DNA of 64,000 nt from Occultella glacieicola (GTDB lineage: Bacteria > Actinomycetota > Actinomycetes > Actinomycetales > Beutenbergiaceae), in contig NZ_SMNA01000001.1 of NCBI RefSeq assembly GCF_004353825.1, positions 434,001 to 498,000 on the forward strand, in the 5' to 3' direction. How positions within the stretch are numbered: the stretch's first letter is position 1; each line of letters starts with the position of its first letter. Under the pieces are notes generated by a model. It made no database searches. It was not told the origin of the DNA and saw nothing but the letters and a program-made list of their open reading frames with translations. The position numbers and the translations under genes were made by a program. Of this stretch, positions 24,203-32,905 are shown piece after piece.

Positions 24203-25681
24203 CTAGCCCTCGGGCCGGTCGGTCCAGCCGTGCCGGGCGAGCACTCCGGCCAGGTCCGGCGGGGTGTAGGCGGGGCCCTTGAGGATCTTCCCGTCCTCGC
24301 GCAGGATCGGGCGGCCGTCGGCACCGAGCTTGGACAGGTTCGAACGGTGGATCTCGGCGAGCACGTGCTCCAGCGGAATGCCGCACTCGATCGCCATGCC
24401 GTAGACCACGTAGACCAGGTCGCCGAGCGCGTCGGCGGTGGCGACGGTGTCCCGGCGGCCGTCGTCGAGGGCCTCGGCGCGGGCGAACGCGACCTCGAGC
24501 TCGGCGCCGGCGGCGTCACCGTAGACGGCCTGGACCAGTTCGGCGAGCTCCTCGGCGACCAGGGCCAGGCGCATCGGCACCCGCGGCCGGTCGACGTTCG
24601 GGGCGCCGCCGGTGAGCGGCATGGCGTAGATGCGGTGGAACTCGTCGACGAGCACCTCGGGGTCGCGCCCCGAGTGCGGTGTGCCGGGGGTGCCCGAGGG
24701 CGGTGGCGCGGTCGGGCGCCCGACCGCACCGCCGCCGTCGGGCAGGGTGTTCTCGGCCACCTGCGGCAGCGGCACCTCGCCCTCGCGGGCGTACCAGTGC
24801 CCGCCGGCGCGCAGGTGCGCGACGACCGCACGCTCGAGCGAGCTGTGCTGCGGGAGGGTGTCCAGGTCCACCTCGCCGCGGCGGTTGAACACGAAGAACA
24901 TGACGTCGGTGTCCGCGGTGGTGCGGGCCGGTGTGAGTTCCCAGCGCCGTTGGAAGGACGCCATGTTCGACCCGGGCGCGAGGACCTCGCTCAGCTGCGG
25001 GTCGAGCAGCCAGCTGGCGCAGTGGATGTTGGCGGCCGGGTAGTCGGGGAAGTGCCGGGCGAAGAACGTGACCGCGCGAGCGAACGAGGCGTCCACGGCG
25101 GCCGGGGTGAGCGGTCCGGTCCGCGGGATGTGCGCGGACAGGGCGATGCCCTCGGCGCCCGGGCGGCGGCGCGGGGTGTACTGGAGGCGGCCGAGCCAGT
25201 AGTTGCCGCCGGTCCAGTGGCCGATCAGCCAGTCCTGGGTGTGCAGCCCGAACTCGCCGAAGGTGAGCCGGTGCACGTGCATCTGCTGGCCGAGGTCACC
25301 GAGGGAGCGCCAGGAGATCGCGTCCGAGATGCCGCGCTCGCGGTGGAACTCGCGCACGTCGCCCGCGGTGGCCACGAACGCGAGGAACGCGCCGATCCCG
25401 TCGCCGCCGCGGCTGGTGCCCGGTTCGCGGGGGAAGATCGGGCCGGGGGCGTCCATGGTGATGTCGCCGAGGCGATCGCGGAGGGCGTTCGCGTAGCCGG
25501 TGACCCGCTCGAGGGTGCCGGAGTCGGTGAGCGCGTTCGCGACGGCGGCCTCGGCCTCCGGCAGGTCCTCCGGGCGCAGGCCGAGCAGGACCAGGATCTC
25601 GGGCAGGTCGGGCGCTCCGAGCCGGGCGGCGACGTCCGCGGCGGTCAGGGGAGTGAGCATGCGGGGGTACGCGGCAGGCAT
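24203..25681 (-). CDS. Acyltransferase (DUF5596-like) fused to MazG-like pyrophosphohydrolase
   Basis: A 492-residue fusion. The N-terminal part, to about residue 320, fits the DUF5596/GNAT-like 'acyltransferase domain-containing' family (WLGRLQYTPRRR, HIPRTGPLTPAAVDASF, HFPDYPAANIHCASWLLDP). After a Pro/Gly-rich linker, the end is a MazG-type all-alpha NTP pyrophosphohydrolase (LALVAEELAELVQAVYGDA, ADALGDLVYVVYGMAIECG, SNLSKLGADGRPI). The two activities have no obvious common pathway. ATG 25681 is chosen because TACGGT sits nine bases before it as a possible -10 (leaderless); ATG 25660 is an alternative. The fusion has no internal stop and reads as one protein. Confidence 0.82.
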   Translation of the reverse strand: MPAAYPRMLTPLTAADVAARLGAPDLPEILVLLGLRPEDLPEAEAAVANALTDSGTLERVTGYANALRDRLGDITMDAPGPIFPREPGTSRGGDGIGAFLAFVATAGDVREFHRERGISDAISWRSLGDLGQQMHVHRLTFGEFGLHTQDWLIGHWTGGNYWLGRLQYTPRRRPGAEGIALSAHIPRTGPLTPAAVDASFARAVTFFARHFPDYPAANIHCASWLLDPQLSEVLAPGSNMASFQRRWELTPARTTADTDVMFFVFNRRGEVDLDTLPQHSSLERAVVAHLRAGGHWYAREGEVPLPQVAENTLPDGGGAVGRPTAPPPSGTPGTPHSGRDPEVLVDEFHRIYAMPLTGGAPNVDRPRVPMRLALVAEELAELVQAVYGDAAGAELEVAFARAEALDDGRRDTVATADALGDLVYVVYGMAIECGIPLEHVLAEIHRSNLSKLGADGRPILREDGKILKGPAYTPPDLAGVLARHGWTDRPEG

Positions 25682-25782
25682 GGAGCAACCGTACGGGGTG
25701 CGAGCGCGTGCCCTACCGGCGGGTGTTGTTGTGCGGCCCATGGCGCCGGTGGGCCGCACGATCGCACGTTCGACCCGGTGCC

Positions 25783-26598
25783 TCAGTGGGCGCCGCCCTC
25801 CCAGGTGTCGCCGCACGGGCCGCCGCCGGTCGCCTCGTCGATCGTGACATCCGCACCCGTGTTCGGGTCGACGAGCGGCAGGTAGAACCGGGAGACCTCC
25901 AGGCTGGCCTGCGGCACGAAGTGCAGGATCAGCGAGCGGCGGAACCGATCCGCCGAGGTGTTCGGCAGCGACCCGTGCACCATGCTGCCGTGGAAGAACA
26001 GCACGTCGCCGGCGCGCATCTCGGTCTGCACGGCCGCCATGCCCTCGGGCGGGCGGACCAGGCCGGTCGTGAAGGACTCCGTGGCGTCGGCCTCCTCCGG
26101 GCACACGACCTCCATCGTGTGCGATCCCGGCACCACGGCGAGCGCGCCGTTCTCGGCGTCGCAGTCGTCGACGGCGATCCACGCCGCCACGCAGGTCTCC
26201 GGGTGGGCGCGCAGGAAGTAGTTGTCCTGGTGCATCGCCTGGCCGCGGGCCGTCGGTGGCTTGAAGTAGAACATCGACTGCGCGCCCCACACGCTTCCGA
26301 CGAGGTCGGTCGTGAGATCGACGATGCGGGGATCGCTCAGGTACTGCCGGGCGAGCCGGCCGATCGCCAGGTCGGGCCGGCGGTGCGGCTGCATGAACCG
26401 CGGATAGCGGGCGAGGATGTCATCCTCGTCGACCTCGTGGGTGGCGCCGACGGCGGTGCGATCCCGCTCGACCTGTTCCATGTAGGTGTCCCGGATGGCG
26501 GCCACCTCCGCGGGGTCGAGCAGACCCTTGACGTGGACGACTCCGTCCCGGTCGTACTGCTCGCGGCGGGTGGCGGGGCTGGCGACTAGCGTGGTCAT
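25783..26598 (-). CDS. Phytanoyl-CoA dioxygenase family protein (PhyH)
   Basis: A 271-residue Fe(II)/2-oxoglutarate dioxygenase of the PhyH family. The iron site is visible: His and Asp in QAMHQDNYFLRAH and the distal His in LFFHGSMVHGSLPN, with an Arg downstream in RRSLILHF for 2-oxoglutarate. Start at ATG 26598 (MTTLVASPAT); ATG 26661 would add 21 residues without family character. The divergent AraC-type regulator starts 72 bases away, so it is probably the activator of this gene. The substrate is unknown; related bacterial enzymes hydroxylate ectoine or other small molecules. Confidence 0.9.
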   Translation of the reverse strand: MTTLVASPATRREQYDRDGVVHVKGLLDPAEVAAIRDTYMEQVERDRTAVGATHEVDEDDILARYPRFMQPHRRPDLAIGRLARQYLSDPRIVDLTTDLVGSVWGAQSMFYFKPPTARGQAMHQDNYFLRAHPETCVAAWIAVDDCDAENGALAVVPGSHTMEVVCPEEADATESFTTGLVRPPEGMAAVQTEMRAGDVLFFHGSMVHGSLPNTSADRFRRSLILHFVPQASLEVSRFYLPLVDPNTGADVTIDEATGGGPCGDTWEGGAH

Positions 26599-26669
26599 GC
26601 CCCCAGCGTGTCCCGCGTCGGTGCCGGCCAGAATGGACGGTCTCGCCGCAAACATGGACAATCCGACTC

Positions 26670-27500
26670 ATGCCTGCTGCGCGTGCCCGCCGGGATGACC
26701 GCGGTCCGGTGATCGACGGGGTGCTGCCCGGCCGGTTGAGCGTCGGGACGGGGTTCGACACCGTGCGACCCCGAGGGGTGCCGGAGTGGCTGATCATGCT
26801 CACCGTCGGCGGTCGCGGCCGGCTGCGGCCCGCCACCTCCCGCGACTGGATCGAGCTGCCGCCGCGGTCGATCGTCGCCTACCGGCCGCACGTGCCGCAG
26901 GAGTACGGAACCGCGCCGAGCCCCGGCACCTGGGAGGTCCTGTGGATGCACGTGCACCCGCGGGCCGACTGGCTGCCGCTGCTGGAGTGGGCGCCGTGCG
27001 CACCCGGCATCGGTCGGCTCGACCTCTCCGCCGTCATCGCCGAGCGGGTCCAGGTGGCGCTGACCCGGGCGGTCGCGCACCACCTGACCGGGCTCGGGCA
27101 GTCCCGGGCGCTCGCGATGAATGCGGTCGAGGAGGGGTTGCTGTGGAGCGAGTCGGAGAATCCCCGCAGCGGGCGCACCGACGCCACGGTGCTGGCGGTC
27201 CTGGAGCACGTCGGAACGCACCTCGGCGCCCCGCACAGCCTGACCTCGCTCGCCGCGGTCGCGGGGGTCTCCCCATCCCACCTCGGCAGGACCATGAAGG
27301 AAGCGACCGGCATGTCGGTGATGGCCGTCGTCGAGCGGATGAGGATGGACGCCGCCCGCGAGCTGCTCGATCACACCGGCCTGACGGTAGCCCAGGTCGC
27401 CGCCCGGGTGGGCTACCCGGACCCGTTGTACTTCTCGAGGCGGTTCCGCCGCGACAGTGGTCTGCCGCCACGGGCCTGGCGACGGCGCACCGGGCGCTAG
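26670..27500 (+). CDS. AraC family transcriptional regulator
   Basis: A 276-residue regulator. An N-terminal cupin-like sensing domain (LIMLTVGGRGRLRPATSRDW, AYRPHVPQEYG) is followed by two helix-turn-helix units: LTSLAAVAGVSPSHLGRTMK and TVAQVAARVGYPDPLYFSRRF. It is divergent from the PhyH dioxygenase gene with 71 bases between them, a classic arrangement in which an AraC protein activates its neighbour when it senses the substrate. Confidence 0.92.
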   Translation: MPAARARRDDRGPVIDGVLPGRLSVGTGFDTVRPRGVPEWLIMLTVGGRGRLRPATSRDWIELPPRSIVAYRPHVPQEYGTAPSPGTWEVLWMHVHPRADWLPLLEWAPCAPGIGRLDLSAVIAERVQVALTRAVAHHLTGLGQSRALAMNAVEEGLLWSESENPRSGRTDATVLAVLEHVGTHLGAPHSLTSLAAVAGVSPSHLGRTMKEATGMSVMAVVERMRMDAARELLDHTGLTVAQVAARVGYPDPLYFSRRFRRDSGLPPRAWRRRTGR

Positions 27501-27506
27501 TCGGCG

Positions 27507-27833
27507 TTAGTCGCCGCCCGGCCGCTCCTCGGTGCCGGCCGAGCGCAGTGCGGCGCGGCGGAGCATCTCGTGGGCCTCCTCCGGGGGCAGGGTCGCCTGG
27601 CCGACGTCCTCCGCGGCATCGAGGGTCGGTGCGGCGCCGGGCAGCTCGGCCTGGAACGCGGCCGCGGCGGCGTCGATCTCGGCCTGGCTGTGCTGGTTGG
27701 CCAGGGTCATGATCTCGCCCCACAACTGCTTCGCCTCGTCCTCCTGCTCGGGGCCCGCCTGCTCGGACAGTTCGAGGGTCTCGAGGCGGGCGCCGATCTC
27801 GTCCATGCGCCGGCGGAACTTCGCGTAGTCCAT
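27507..27833 (-). CDS. Hypothetical protein, 108 residues
   Basis: A mainly helical, acidic protein starting MDYAKFRRRMDEIGARLE, with heptad-like spacing in the first 60 residues that could form a coiled coil. I do not recognise a family. No membrane segment or signal peptide. It is convergent with the AraC gene (6 bases apart) and downstream of a MarR gene on the same strand. Confidence 0.65.
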   Translation of the reverse strand: MDYAKFRRRMDEIGARLETLELSEQAGPEQEDEAKQLWGEIMTLANQHSQAEIDAAAAAFQAELPGAAPTLDAAEDVGQATLPPEEAHEMLRRAALRSAGTEERPGGD

Positions 27834-27859
27834 TCGACCGAGCGTAGGAGCCCCGCGGC

Positions 27860-28381
27860 TCAGGAGCGAACGGCGGCCATGGGGAGTTCAACCGGGGGGC
27901 CGCCGGTGCCGGTCAGGTCGATGTCCCGCAGCCCGCACGCGACCCGGCGCAGCAGGCCGCGCAGCACCTCCCGCTCGTCCGGCGCGAGCACCCCCATGGT
28001 GGCATCCTCGGCCGCCCGCACCCGGCGCTCGAGCTCGGCCAGCGTGGTCCGGCCGGAGGCGGTGGCCACCACCCGGCGGGCCCGCCGGTCGGTGGGGCTC
28101 TGCTCCCGCAGGACCAGGTCCGCCTCGACGAGGTCGTCGATGAGGTAGGTCATCACGGTCCGGTCGATGCCGAGGTGGGCGGCCAGGGCGACCTGGGTCG
28201 GCTGGTCCCCGTGGACCACGACGTCGAGCACCTGGTACCCGCGGGAGCCGTGCGGGACATCCGCGACCACCTCCGCCACGGCCGCCTCGTAGGCCCGCAG
28301 CAGGGTCCCGACGTGCCAGCCGAAGTCACCCTCGCGGCGGGCTCGGCACCGCTCGTGCGTGGTTTCGGGGTTCGTGGCCAT
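27860..28381 (-). CDS. MarR family transcriptional regulator
   Basis: A 173-residue winged-helix regulator (QVLDVVVHGDQPTQVALAAHL; IDRTVMTYLIDDLVEADLVLRE; wing SPTDRRARRVV). ATG at 28381 is preferred over the extension to 28417. It is divergent from two luciferase-like oxidoreductase genes; the 125-base gap has a clear inverted repeat at 28408-28430 that could be its operator. The likely scheme is repression of itself and of the oxidoreductases until an aromatic or lipophilic ligand binds. Confidence 0.9.
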   Translation of the reverse strand: MATNPETTHERCRARREGDFGWHVGTLLRAYEAAVAEVVADVPHGSRGYQVLDVVVHGDQPTQVALAAHLGIDRTVMTYLIDDLVEADLVLREQSPTDRRARRVVATASGRTTLAELERRVRAAEDATMGVLAPDEREVLRGLLRRVACGLRDIDLTGTGGPPVELPMAAVRS

Positions 28382-28407
28382 GGGGGAATGATACGCCCGG
28401 ATGTGCG

Positions 28408-28430
28408 GTTGATCCAATCATCGGATCGAC
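28408..28430. promoter_or_regulatory. Candidate MarR operator
   Basis: GTTGATCC (28408-28415), 7-base spacer, GGATCGAC (28423-28430): arms match at 7 of 8. It lies 27 bases upstream of the marR start and 76 bases upstream of the first LLM gene, so it can act on both. Confidence 0.55.
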
Positions 28431-28506
28431 ATATGATCTGCCAGACAACACATATCGCCGTGATCCCCGAGGGCTCACGGCGACCCGGAACACACGAGGT
28501 GCGCAC

Positions 28507-29439
28507 ATGCCGGACTACGGCCACGACCTGACCTTCGGAACCTTCATCACCCCCACGAACGCCGCGCCGGCGACGGTGGTGGACCTCGCGAAGGCCACCG
28601 AGGCGGCCGGGCTCGACCTGGCCACGTTCCAGGACCATCCCTACCAGGCGGGCTTCCTCGACACCTGGACGCTGCTCAGCTACGTGGCCGCGCAGACCGA
28701 GCGGGTCTCGCTGTCCGCCAACGTGATCAACCTGCCGCTGCGCCCGCCCGCCATGCTCGCCCGCGCCGCCGCCAGCCTCGACCTGCTCTCCGGAGGCCGG
28801 TTCGAGCTGGGCCTCGGCGCCGGCGCGTTCTGGGACGCCATCGGGGCCATGGGTGGCCCCCGCCGCACGCCCGGTGAGTCGATCACTGCTCTGAGCGAGG
28901 GCATCGACATCATCCGGGGCCTCTGGGACACCAGCACCCGGGAGCGCCTCGTCGTCGATGGCGAGTTCTACCGGGTGGACGGCGCCAAGCGCGGCCCGGC
29001 CCCGGCGCACGACATCCAGATCTGGCTCGGCGCCTACAAGCCGCGGATGCTGCGCCTGATCGGGCGCAAGGCCGATGGTTGGCTGCCCTCCCTCGGCTAC
29101 GTGAAGGACCTGAACGACCTGACCACCTCGAACGCGACCATCGACGAGGCCGCGCTCGCCGCCGGACGCACCCCGGGCGACGTGCGCCGGTTGTTGAACA
29201 TCGGCGGCACGTTCTCCGCCCAGCGCGGCGACGCCCTGTTGTCCGGTCCGCCCGAGCAGTGGGCCGAGCAGCTCGCCGACCTCACCCTCGAATACGGCTT
29301 CTCCACCTACATCCTCTCCGGCGACGACGCCCGGTCGATGATGATCCTCGGACAGGAGGTCGCCCCCGCCGTCCGCGAACTCGTACGCGCCGAACGTGGC
29401 GCCGACCGGACGGACCCGACCTCCGCCGTCGGGCGCTGA
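28507..29439 (+). CDS. LLM class flavin-dependent oxidoreductase
   Basis: A 310-residue luciferase-like TIM-barrel monooxygenase/reductase, which uses FMN or F420. Family motifs: FGTFITPTNAAPATVVDLAK, FQDHPYQ near the first strand-loop, LARAAASLDLLSGGRFELGLGAG, and IWLGAYKPRMLRLIGRKADGW. The next gene, starting 2 bases after the stop, begins with a paralogous domain of similar length, so the pair came from a duplication. The divergent MarR gene is its likely regulator. Substrate unknown. Confidence 0.92.
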   Translation: MPDYGHDLTFGTFITPTNAAPATVVDLAKATEAAGLDLATFQDHPYQAGFLDTWTLLSYVAAQTERVSLSANVINLPLRPPAMLARAAASLDLLSGGRFELGLGAGAFWDAIGAMGGPRRTPGESITALSEGIDIIRGLWDTSTRERLVVDGEFYRVDGAKRGPAPAHDIQIWLGAYKPRMLRLIGRKADGWLPSLGYVKDLNDLTTSNATIDEAALAAGRTPGDVRRLLNIGGTFSAQRGDALLSGPPEQWAEQLADLTLEYGFSTYILSGDDARSMMILGQEVAPAVRELVRAERGADRTDPTSAVGR

Positions 29440-29441
29440 CC

Positions 29442-31724
29442 ATGGACTACGGACACCACCTCGAGTTCGGGGCCTTCGTCAACCCCGACAGCGCCGACCC
29501 GGCCGGCGTCGTCGACCTCGCCCGGCGCGCCGAGGAGCTCGGCCTCGACCTCGTCACCGTGCAGGACCACCCCTACCAACCCGCGTTGCTGGAGACCTGG
29601 ACCCTGCTCTCCTGGATCGCCGGCAGCACGGACCGGATCCGGATCGCCCCGAACGTGCTGAACATGGCGATCCGCCCGCCCGCCGTGCTCGCCCGCGCCG
29701 CCGCGAGCCTCGACCTGCTCTCCGGCGGGCGCCTCGAGCTCGGCCTCGGCGCCGGGCACTTCTGGGACGCGATCGCCGCGATGGGGACCCCGCGGCTCAG
29801 TCCTGGCGAGTCCGTGGACGCGCTCACGGAGGCGATCGAGCTGCTCCGCGCCGTCTGGGCCGGTGACGCCTCGAGCCCGCTCGAGGTACCCGGCGCCTTC
29901 CACGCGCTCGACGGCGCCCAGGGCGGCCCCGCCCCCGCCCACACCATCCCGCTGTGGATCGGCGCGCTCAAGCCGCGCATGCAGCGCCTCATCGGCGCCA
30001 AGGCGGACGGCTGGTGGCCCTCGCTCGGGCGCCTCGCACCCGGCGACCTGGCCGCCGGGAACGCCGTGATCGACACCGCCGCGACCGAGGCCGGGCGCGA
30101 CCCCCGCGAGATCCGTCGCCTCCTCAACATCACCGGCTCCTTCGGCCCGACGGCGCAGGGCGAGTTGAGTGGACCGCCGTCGGCCTGGGTGGAGCAACTG
30201 CTCCCGTACGTGCTGGACGACGGCGTGGGCACGTTCGTGTACGCGGCCTCCGGTGGGGCGGACCTCGAGCGGTTCGCGACCGAGGTGGCGCCCGCCCTGC
30301 GCGAGGCCGTCGCCGCCGAGCGGCACGCCCGGTCGACCCCCGTGGGTGCCGTGGTGCCGCTGGCGGTCCGCGCCAAGCGGCGCGAAGGCATCGACTACGA
30401 CACCGTGCCGGCCGCGCTGGCCGCGACCGCCGTCGAGCCCGGCCACGCCGGCTTCGCGGGTGTGCGCAACACCTATCTGCGCGGCGGCTCACCCGGTCTG
30501 GTGCTGCGACCCGGCGACGCCGACGAGGTGGCGCAGGCGCTCGCGTTCGCGCGGTCCCAGCCGGTGCCGCTCGCGGTCCGCAGCGCCGGGCACGGCATCA
30601 GTGGCCGCTCCACGAACGACGGTGGCATCGTCATCGACCTGTCCCGCCTGAACGGGATCGAGGTCCTCGACGTCGACACCCGGCGGGTCCGGATCGAGCC
30701 GGGCGCCCGCTGGGGCGAGGTGGCGCAGGCGTTGCACCCGCACGGCTGGGCGCTCAGCTCGGGTGACTTCGGGGGCGTGGGCGTCGGCGGGCTGGCCACG
30801 GCCGGCGGGATCGGCTGGCTCGGCCGCAAGCACGGGCTCACCATCGACCACCTGCGCGCCGTCGAGATCGTCCTCGCCGACGGCGCTCTGGTGCGGGCCG
30901 ACGCCGAGCACCACCCCGACCTGTTCTGGGCGGTGCGCGGTGCGGGTGCGAACCTCGGGATCGTCACCGCGTTCGAGTTCGAGGTGGACGAGGTCGGCGA
31001 CGTCGGCTTCGCCCAGCTGGTCTTCGACGCCGGTAACGTCGCCACCTTCCTCGAGAACTGGGGCGCCCTGCAGGAGGCGGCGCCGCGGGACCTGACCAGC
31101 TTCCTGATCATCGGGCGCCCGCGCGGGGGGCAGGTGGTCGCCACCGTGATGGCGACGGTCGACTCCGACGACCCGGACACCGTGATCAGCAGGCTCCAGC
31201 CGTTCGCGACGCTCGGCCCGCTGCTGCAGCAGGCCGTGCAGATCCTGCCCTACCCGGCGATCGTGGCCACGCCCGACGGCGGCCAGCACGGCCAGGGCGA
31301 GCCGGCCACCCGGTCCGCGCTCGTGGAACACCTCACGCCCGAGTTCGCCGCGGCCGCGGCCAAGCTCATCCACAGCGGGGTGTCCTACTTCTTCCAGATC
31401 CGCTCCGTGGGCGGCGCCGTCGCCGACGTGCCGCCGGAGGAGACGGCGTACGCGCACCGGTCCGCGAACTTCTCCGTGACCGCGTTCGGCGCCGGCCGCA
31501 CCCGCCTGGACGCGGTCTGGGACACCCAGATCCAGCCGCACGCGAACGGCCTCTACCTGAGCTTCGAGACCGACCCGAGGCCCGAACGGATCGCCGACGC
31601 GTTCCCGCCGGCCACGCTGGCCCGGCTGCGCGAGATCAAGGCGCGAGTGGACCCCGAGAACGTGTTCCGGGACAACTTCAACGTGGCGCCGGCGGAGCCG
31701 GGGATCACGGCCGTGGCCGGCTGA
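29442..31724 (+). CDS. Fusion: LLM flavin oxidoreductase + berberine-bridge-type FAD oxidase
   Basis: A 760-residue fusion. Residues 1 to about 295 are an LLM domain close to the preceding gene (HLEFGAFVNPDS, LARAAASLDLLSGGRLELGLGAG). Residues about 335-760 are a FAD-binding PCMH domain with a BBE C-terminal end: VRSAGHGISGRS, with His384 in the place of the covalent FAD ligand, then GGIGWLGRKHGLTIDHL, where the second covalent Cys of plant enzymes is replaced, so attachment is probably single. The end INPENVF-like motif reads VDPENVFRDNFN. ATG at 29442 follows the previous stop closely. The two flavin domains may act in sequence on one substrate. Confidence 0.9.
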   Translation: MDYGHHLEFGAFVNPDSADPAGVVDLARRAEELGLDLVTVQDHPYQPALLETWTLLSWIAGSTDRIRIAPNVLNMAIRPPAVLARAAASLDLLSGGRLELGLGAGHFWDAIAAMGTPRLSPGESVDALTEAIELLRAVWAGDASSPLEVPGAFHALDGAQGGPAPAHTIPLWIGALKPRMQRLIGAKADGWWPSLGRLAPGDLAAGNAVIDTAATEAGRDPREIRRLLNITGSFGPTAQGELSGPPSAWVEQLLPYVLDDGVGTFVYAASGGADLERFATEVAPALREAVAAERHARSTPVGAVVPLAVRAKRREGIDYDTVPAALAATAVEPGHAGFAGVRNTYLRGGSPGLVLRPGDADEVAQALAFARSQPVPLAVRSAGHGISGRSTNDGGIVIDLSRLNGIEVLDVDTRRVRIEPGARWGEVAQALHPHGWALSSGDFGGVGVGGLATAGGIGWLGRKHGLTIDHLRAVEIVLADGALVRADAEHHPDLFWAVRGAGANLGIVTAFEFEVDEVGDVGFAQLVFDAGNVATFLENWGALQEAAPRDLTSFLIIGRPRGGQVVATVMATVDSDDPDTVISRLQPFATLGPLLQQAVQILPYPAIVATPDGGQHGQGEPATRSALVEHLTPEFAAAAAKLIHSGVSYFFQIRSVGGAVADVPPEETAYAHRSANFSVTAFGAGRTRLDAVWDTQIQPHANGLYLSFETDPRPERIADAFPPATLARLREIKARVDPENVFRDNFNVAPAEPGITAVAG

Positions 31725-31790
31725 GGTCCCGGCGCGACGAGTCTTGATTCAGCCTGTCCTTAATTCAGGTATCGCTGTACTGTCGGCGAC

Positions 31791-32126
31791 ATGACCGCCG
31801 GCACCGCAACGCTCACCCACACCGCCGCGCTCGCGCGCCTCGGCCACGCGCTCTCCGACCCGACCCGCGCCGGCATCCTGCTTGCGCTCCGGGAGGCGCC
31901 CGCCTACCCGTCGGACCTGGCGGACGCGCTGGAGGTGTCCCGGCAGGTGATGTCGAACCACCTCGCCTGCCTGCGCGGCTGTGGCCTGGTCGAGGCGGTC
32001 CCGGAGGGGCGGAGGACCTGGTACCGCCTCGCCGACCAACACCTCGCACCGGCGCTCGACGAGCTCCTGCGGGTGGTGCTGTTCGTCGAGCCGGACTGCT
32101 GCGACGGCGACGGGTGCGCCTGCTGA
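31791..32126 (+). CDS. ArsR/SmtB (CmtR-like) metal-sensing repressor
   Basis: A 111-residue winged-helix repressor (RAGILLALREAPAYPSDLADAL; VSRQVMSNHLACLRGCGLVE). Cys in the recognition-helix region (LACLRGCG) and a cysteine-rich tail (CCDGDGCAC) suggest a soft-metal sensor such as CmtR for Cd/Pb. It overlaps by one base with a CDF transporter gene, so it probably represses an operon for metal export. The promoter region 31725-31790 has repeated ATTCAG motifs that could be its operator. Confidence 0.9.
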   Translation: MTAGTATLTHTAALARLGHALSDPTRAGILLALREAPAYPSDLADALEVSRQVMSNHLACLRGCGLVEAVPEGRRTWYRLADQHLAPALDELLRVVLFVEPDCCDGDGCAC

Positions 32127-32806
32127 TGAGCCTCCCGACCCTCACCGCCGAGCGGCGCGAGGTGCTGCACCGACGGATCCGGATCATCGTCGCGATCACG
32201 ATCGGCTACAACGTCATCGAGGCCGCCGTCGCGCTCGCGGCGGGCGCGGCGGCGTCCTCGACGGCGCTGATCGGCTTCGGCCTCGACTCCACGATCGAGG
32301 TGCTCTCCGCCGTCGTCGTCGCCTGGCAGTTCACCCGGCGCGACCCCGAACGGTGGGAGAAGCCCGCGCTGCGGGTCATCGCGATCGCGTTTTTCGCGCT
32401 CGCGGCGTACGTCTCCGTCGCCTCGGTGTTCGCGCTGGCCGGCGGAGGCGAGGTCCGGCACTCCACGGTCGGCATCGTGATCGCGGCCGTGAGCGTGGTG
32501 GTGATGCCGTTCCTGTCCTACGCCGAGCGCCGCGCCGGCCGCGAGGTCGGCTCCGCGACCGCCGTCGCCGACTCCAAGCAGACCCTGATCTGCACCTACC
32601 TCTCGGCCGCGGTGCTGCTCGGCCTCGTGGCGAACAGCCTGTTCGGGTGGTGGTGGGCCGACGCCGTCGCCGGACTCGTGATCGCCGCATTCGCACTGCG
32701 GGAGGGGGCCGAGGCCTGGAAGGGCGACGCGTGCGCCACGAGCGTCGGCATGATCCTGGAGACCGGCCACGACGACCACCTCGACCACGACCGCGACGAC
32801 CACTAG
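32126..32806 (+). CDS. Cation diffusion facilitator (CDF) family transporter
   Basis: A 226-residue membrane protein with about six hydrophobic segments (IIVAITIGYNVIEAAVALAA, STALIGFGLDSTIEVLSAVVV, VIAIAFFALAAYVSVASVFA, STVGIVIAAVSVVVMPFL and others) and a short His-rich C-tail (ETGHDDHLDHDRDDH) that may bind metal. The usual long cytoplasmic C-terminal domain is missing, as in the small actinobacterial group next to ArsR genes. ATG at 32126 overlaps the regulator's stop (TGATG). Presumed function: efflux of Cd, Zn or a similar ion by proton exchange. Confidence 0.87.
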   Translation: MSLPTLTAERREVLHRRIRIIVAITIGYNVIEAAVALAAGAAASSTALIGFGLDSTIEVLSAVVVAWQFTRRDPERWEKPALRVIAIAFFALAAYVSVASVFALAGGGEVRHSTVGIVIAAVSVVVMPFLSYAERRAGREVGSATAVADSKQTLICTYLSAAVLLGLVANSLFGWWWADAVAGLVIAAFALREGAEAWKGDACATSVGMILETGHDDHLDHDRDDH

Positions 32807-32905
32807 TTGGAGCCCGCTGCGGCCACCCGCGATGCGCAATACGGTTGGCGAAGTGGCGTGGTGACCCCCCGCCGTCGACCATCGAGCCCGTAGTGAGGAA
32901 GACCC

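Noticed and set aside
28382-28506. Possible riboswitch in the marR-LLM gap
   Set aside because: Only a clean inverted repeat and promoter-like bases are seen; no known aptamer motif.
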